From Oscillospiraceae bacterium (GTDB taxonomy: Bacteria > Bacillota > Clostridia > Oscillospirales > Ruminococcaceae), in contig JAFPXW010000416.1 of NCBI GenBank assembly GCA_017394565.1, positions 1-8,254 of the forward strand: a stretch of 8,254 nt of DNA, read 5' to 3'. The position numbers and the translations under genes are program-made. Below, one piece after another: positions 5,359-8,254 of this stretch. Below the pieces are notes generated by a model. That model was given only the letters and a program-made list of their open reading frames with translations. It ran no database searches and had not been told where the DNA came from. Position 1 is the stretch's first letter. The number at the start of each line of letters is the position of its first letter.

Positions 5359-6516
5359 ATGAGAAGACTTTTCACTTCCGAGTCCGTTACCGAAGGCCAT
5401 CCCGACAAGATCTGCGACCAGATCTCGGATGCGGTGCTCGACGCGATCCTGGAGCAGGATCCCTACGGCAGAGTTGCCTGCGAAACGGCTGTTACGACCG
5501 GCATGGTCATGTGCATCGGTGAGATCACGACCAAGGCTCGCGTCGATATCGCCAAGATCGCACGTCAGGTCGTTGTGGACATCGGCTACGACCGCGCAAA
5601 ATTCGGCTTCGACGGCCACACCTGCAATGTCATGACCGCCATCGACGAGCAGTCGCCGGATATTGCACAGGGCGTCAATGAGTCCTACGACACGGGCGAG
5701 ACCGGTGCAGGCGACCAGGGACTGATGTTCGGCTATGCCTGCAACGAAACGCCGGAACTGATGCCCCTGCCGATCTCCCTGGCGCACAAGCTTGCCATCA
5801 AGCTGACCGAGGTCAGAAAGAACGGCACACTGCGCTATCTGCGTCCCGACGGCAAGTCGCAGGTGACGGTGGAATACGACGAGAACGGCAAGCCTGTCCG
5901 CATTGATGCGGTGGTCGTTTCGACACAGCACGCACCGGATGTTACCATCGAGCAGGTGCGCGAGGACATCAAGGAGCTGGTCATTGATGCCGTACTTCCG
6001 CAGGAGCTCGTGGATGCCGATACCAAGATCTTCATCAATCCGACCGGACGCTTCGTAGTCGGCGGTCCGCAGGGCGACGCAGGTCTGACCGGCCGCAAGA
6101 TCATCGTGGATACTTACGGCGGCTATGCACGTCACGGCGGCGGCGCTTTCTCCGGCAAGTATCCGACGAAGGTGGACAGATCCGCGGCATATGCGGCACG
6201 TTACATCGCGAAGAACATCGTCGCTGCGAAGCTTGCTGACAAGTGCGAGGTACAGCTTGCGTATGCGATCGGCGTTGCAAAGCCGGTTTCCGTGCGTGTG
6301 GATACCTTCGGCACCGGCAAGGTCGCTGAGGATCAGCTGGAGCAGGCAGTACAGGAGATCTTCCAGCTCACCCCGAACGGCATCATCGAGATGCTCAATC
6401 TCCGCCGTCCGCAGTACCGCAAGGTAGCGGCTTACGGACATTTCGGCCGAGAGAACCTCAATGTCGCATGGGAGCGCACCGACAAGGTACAGGCGCTTCT
6501 GGACGCTGTTAAGTGA
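5359..6516 (+). CDS. metK: S-adenosylmethionine synthetase (methionine adenosyltransferase)
   Basis: MetK makes S-adenosylmethionine, the main methyl donor, from methionine and ATP in the cytosol, working as a tetramer with Mg2+ and K+. The 385 residues match the bacterial family. Motifs seen are SESVTEGHPDK (7-17) with the ATP-contacting His14 and Asp16, the signature GAGDQGLMFGYA (116-127), and the phosphate-binding glycine loop GGGAFSGK (260-267). The stretch after the loop reads GKYPTKVDRS, where almost all MetK proteins have GKDPTKVDRS: Asp is replaced by Tyr268 (TAT, 6160-6162). Lys267 and the later Lys and Asp remain. The gene is alone behind the SAM-I riboswitch and its promoter, and is followed by the hairpin at 6536-6571. 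Identity is certain; the effect of Tyr268 is unknown. Confidence 0.98.
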   Translation: MRRLFTSESVTEGHPDKICDQISDAVLDAILEQDPYGRVACETAVTTGMVMCIGEITTKARVDIAKIARQVVVDIGYDRAKFGFDGHTCNVMTAIDEQSPDIAQGVNESYDTGETGAGDQGLMFGYACNETPELMPLPISLAHKLAIKLTEVRKNGTLRYLRPDGKSQVTVEYDENGKPVRIDAVVVSTQHAPDVTIEQVREDIKELVIDAVLPQELVDADTKIFINPTGRFVVGGPQGDAGLTGRKIIVDTYGGYARHGGGAFSGKYPTKVDRSAAYAARYIAKNIVAAKLADKCEVQLAYAIGVAKPVSVRVDTFGTGKVAEDQLEQAVQEIFQLTPNGIIEMLNLRRPQYRKVAAYGHFGRENLNVAWERTDKVQALLDAVK

Positions 6517-6535
6517 TCGGAAAATATAGAAAAAT

Positions 6536-6571
6536 AGCGGCTTTCTTCCTCAATTGGGGAAGAAAGCCGCT
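6536..6571. terminator. Bidirectional terminator between metK and the lysozyme gene
   Basis: A perfect 14-bp stem AGCGGCTTTCTTCC/GGAAGAAAGCCGCT with an 8-base loop follows the metK stop by 19 bases. In the plus direction the stem end plus what follows gives only a short T-run (6571-6573). On the minus strand it is followed by ATTTTTCTATATTTT, a better U-rich tail, so it can serve both convergent genes. Confidence 0.8.
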
Positions 6572-6584
6572 TTGCTGTATCAGG

Positions 6585-6619
6585 AAAAAACACCGGCTCT
6601 CTCCCTCCAGAGAAAGCCG
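6585..6619 (-). terminator. Terminator of the GH25 lysozyme gene
   Basis: Read on the minus strand, CGGCT..AGCCG arms (6594-6598 and 6615-6619) continue through one mismatch into four more pairs around a 6-base loop. After the stem comes GTG and then six T residues (6590-6585). It begins 11 bases past the stop codon at 6630-6632, and the longer hairpin at 6536-6571 acts as a backup. Confidence 0.75.
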
Positions 6620-6629
6620 ATGAGGTCTA

Positions 6630-8033
6630 TTATTCGCCCACACTCTGTACGACAAGCCCCTGAGCAGGACTCAGCGATGGATCAGGTTCGGTGACTTCTC
6701 CCTCCCCCGGCATCGGCAAGCCGTCCAGCTTGTGCTTGTAGAGCGAGAGGTCGAAGATGTCTGCAACACCGTCCTGATTGAGATCCACAAAACCAAGCTG
6801 TTCTGCCCGGAGCGACGCATTTCCGTGGATGTGCTTCTGGAGCAGCTGTACCAGCGCGATGTCCCAGTCACGCTTCGCGAGCCAGGCGATCTTTTTGCCG
6901 CCGGTGACGGAATAGATCACGCGCATCAGGTCGTCTGTTTCCTCCGCCACATACAGCGTGTCATAAGGCCCGATGTAGCCCACACGGGTGTCCATCGCGG
7001 TATTGGAGTAAGTATAGACCTTCGTCGGCGAATACAGCGGACGCAGATCCGCAGGCTTCACCGTCAGGAAGTCCGTCAGCGGCAGGAATCCGACCTTGCT
7101 GCCGCCGGAAACCGGATAGGTGAATTTGCACCAGCCGTTCTGGTAGATCTCACGGATCAGGCATTCGTCCGTCGGGTACACCGCCGCATTCGGGATGGGC
7201 GTCTGCATATCCGCGTAAAACGGCTGGAAATTGCGGTTCTGGAGGACGTAAGCTTTCAGCGGCAGATAGGGGGAATAGTTCTTGTCCGGCACCCTGCCGT
7301 GGTCGCCGTCGTACTGATAGTTGACATAGCTGACATCGAGGTCGATCGCGGTACCGGTCATGCCGGCGTAAGTGCCGCGGTCGGAATACTGCCAGACATC
7401 GTAGCCGGTGCTGTAGTCGGTGCTGTTGCAGTCGTGGGTATAACGCGCCAGCCACAGATCATAGCCGGCCGCACGGATCGCCGCGCCGTCGATGTAGTTC
7501 GTGTACCAGTTCAGATTCGCGTAGACGCCGGCATGATGTCCGGCATCGCGGATCATATCGAGGGCTTCGATCAGGTAGCCGGTGAGCTCGTCCTTCGGGA
7601 GAACGGTCATCGCGGAAGCCTCGACATCGAGATAGACCGGATAATCGAAGGTATTGCCCTGAATGGTTTCGATGTATTTGCGTGTGGTATCGAGGATGCC
7701 CTCACGGGAATCCGCACCGCAGTAGCAGTACACGCCGACCTTCAGACCGATGGCACGCGCCCCGGCGTAATTCTCCTCGAACTTGGTATCCACGAAGAAT
7801 TCGCTCTGGGGATTGAGGAGCTTGCAGGCACGCATGATGACGAATTGCAGATTGTTGTTTGCGGCGAGCATCGGCCAGTCGATGTCGCCCTGATACACGG
7901 ACACATCCACGCCGTTTTCGCGGTAGCTGTAGGCTTTCGCCGTGACAGGCCGCATACCCGATACGACCGGAAGCAGGAGCAGCAGTGTCATCAGAAGCGC
8001 GAGGACACGATGCAGGCGGATTCTCAGTTGCAT
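6630..8033 (-). CDS. Secreted GH25 lysozyme with SH3-like repeats and dockerin-like half
   Basis: This is predicted to be an exported N-acetylmuramidase cleaving peptidoglycan. The 467 residues begin with a basic N-terminus, a Leu-rich core (10-22) and a likely cleavage site after AKA (32-34). The GH25 domain (about 41-240) shows GVDVSVYQGDIDW (41-53), YLDVEAS with the acidic pair Asp136/Glu138, GVYANLNWYTNYI (169-181), YDLWLARY (191-198) and VWQYSDRG followed by DLDVSY. Two SH3-like segments follow (about 280-323 and 337-390), each with a similar YPVSGGSKVGFLPLTDF or YSVTGGKKIAWLAKRDW ending. Residues 417-428 form a full dockerin calcium loop (Asp417, Asn419, Asp421, Asp425, Asp428); the first dockerin half seems reduced to a helix, WDIALVQLLQKHI (390-402). 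A Pro/Glu-rich tail ends the protein. The frame opens to a TTG at 8057, but the ATG at 8033 is better placed after AAAGGA. It stands alone, with its own promoter and terminators and no phage neighbours. Confidence 0.92.
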   Translation of the reverse strand: MQLRIRLHRVLALLMTLLLLLPVVSGMRPVTAKAYSYRENGVDVSVYQGDIDWPMLAANNNLQFVIMRACKLLNPQSEFFVDTKFEENYAGARAIGLKVGVYCYCGADSREGILDTTRKYIETIQGNTFDYPVYLDVEASAMTVLPKDELTGYLIEALDMIRDAGHHAGVYANLNWYTNYIDGAAIRAAGYDLWLARYTHDCNSTDYSTGYDVWQYSDRGTYAGMTGTAIDLDVSYVNYQYDGDHGRVPDKNYSPYLPLKAYVLQNRNFQPFYADMQTPIPNAAVYPTDECLIREIYQNGWCKFTYPVSGGSKVGFLPLTDFLTVKPADLRPLYSPTKVYTYSNTAMDTRVGYIGPYDTLYVAEETDDLMRVIYSVTGGKKIAWLAKRDWDIALVQLLQKHIHGNASLRAEQLGFVDLNQDGVADIFDLSLYKHKLDGLPMPGEGEVTEPDPSLSPAQGLVVQSVGE

Positions 8034-8044
8034 GGTGATAACCA

Positions 8045-8050
8045 TCCTTT
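8045..8050 (-). promoter_or_regulatory. Ribosome binding site fixing the lysozyme start
   Basis: On the minus strand AAAGGA is followed after 11 bases by the ATG at 8033, which gives a typical signal peptide start MQLRIRLHR. An in-frame TTG at 8057 and an ATG at 8045 lie at or before this site and so are unlikely starts. Confidence 0.7.
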
Positions 8051-8093
8051 CGATCAATCATTCAAAGTTTCGGAATTCGATCCAATCTTACTT

Positions 8094-8122
8094 ATTATAG
8101 CATAGATCGGGGCTTTTGTCAA
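8094..8122 (-). promoter_or_regulatory. Sigma-A promoter of the lysozyme gene
   Basis: On the minus strand TTGACA (8122-8117) and TATAAT (8099-8094) are 17 bases apart, with TGC just before the -10 making it extended. Transcription would begin near 8087, leaving an untranslated leader of about 54 bases. Confidence 0.9.
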
Positions 8123-8142
8123 CGATGTTTGGAAGTTTGTGG

Positions 8143-8175
8143 AAAAAGAAAACCCCGGAGCATTTCACTCCGGGG
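8143..8175 (-). terminator. Terminator of the gene at the right edge
   Basis: Read on the minus strand, CCCCGGAG (8175-8168) and CTCCGGGG (8160-8153) form a perfect 8-bp GC-rich stem with a 7-base loop, followed by TTTTCTTTTT (8152-8143). It lies 31 bases after the TGA of the partial gene and 20 bases before the -35 box of the lysozyme promoter, insulating the two genes. Confidence 0.92.
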
Positions 8176-8206
8176 CTTCATCATATTGTCAGTGAGGCTG
8201 GTTTCC

Positions 8207-8254
8207 TCAATCCACCACGATCGGCTGACCGAATTCATCGCGTCCGGTATTGGC
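8207..8254 (-). CDS. C-terminal end of an unidentified protein, cut by the window edge
   Basis: On the minus strand a frame is open from the right edge to a TGA at 8209-8207, giving 15 codons that read ANTGRDEFGQPIVVD. The intrinsic terminator 31 bases later (8143-8175) strongly suggests that a minus-strand gene ends about here. A second minus frame is also open from the edge, but it would run straight through the terminator hairpin, so the frame with the TGA is preferred. Too little is present to name the product. Confidence 0.5.
   Translation of the reverse strand, partial: ANTGRDEFGQPIVVD

Noticed and set aside
5353..6441. Open frame of 362 codons on the minus strand opposite metK
   Set aside because: Antisense shadow of metK with no recognisable domain.
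6630..8033. Prophage endolysin
   Set aside because: It has a signal peptide, an own promoter and a dockerin-like loop, and there is no holin or other phage gene around it; a host secreted enzyme is more likely.
6732..8105. Open frame of 457 codons on the plus strand opposite the lysozyme gene
   Set aside because: Antisense shadow; Val/Ile/Asp/Arg-rich without motifs, and it runs through the lysozyme promoter -10 region. The minus-strand protein has a signal peptide and clear GH25 motifs.

Overview
The window looks like a chromosomal segment from a Gram-positive gut clostridium, most likely of the Ruminococcaceae/Oscillospiraceae. Three things support this: the coding DNA is fairly G+C-rich with consensus sigma-A promoters and strong AGGAGG-type ribosome binding sites; metK is preceded by a SAM-I riboswitch of Firmicutes type; and the secreted lysozyme carries a dockerin-like calcium loop, typical of cellulosome-forming or related Ruminococcus. 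The species cannot be named from sequence alone. Most genes are housekeeping; no phage, plasmid, transposase or CRISPR array is visible.

Left part (1-4106, plus strand): a heptad-repeat intergenic element runs to within 2 bases of a consensus extended -10 promoter. This drives a tightly packed run, fhs - tsaE - tsaB - rpiB, whose genes overlap by 1, 29 and 4 bases. Fhs activates formate onto tetrahydrofolate. TsaE and TsaB belong to the machinery that makes the t6A modification of tRNA; their usual partner TsaD is not in the window. RpiB interconverts ribose and ribulose 5-phosphates. TsaB has an unusual, highly charged C-terminal extension of about 190 residues.

Middle (4107-6516, plus strand): a second heptad-repeat element made of several hairpins separates rpiB from upp (uracil salvage). 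After upp comes a consensus promoter with a perfect 7+5+7 palindrome across its spacer and -10. It is followed by a 13-bp leader hairpin, a complete SAM-I aptamer, an intrinsic terminator with a visible antiterminator alternative, and metK (S-adenosylmethionine synthetase). MetK has an unexpected Asp-to-Tyr change next to an active-site lysine.

Right part (6517-8254, minus strand): two hairpin terminators separate the convergent metK and a secreted GH25 lysozyme with two SH3-like repeats and a single dockerin-like half. Upstream of that gene are its own consensus promoter, then a strong terminator and the last 15 codons of another minus-strand gene cut by the window edge.

The most unusual feature is the pair of intergenic elements (1-185 and 4110-4318). 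Both have inverted arms of 7-bp tandem repeats, but with different heptad sequences, around a hairpin-rich core. They look like two members of one structural class rather than copies of one sequence.
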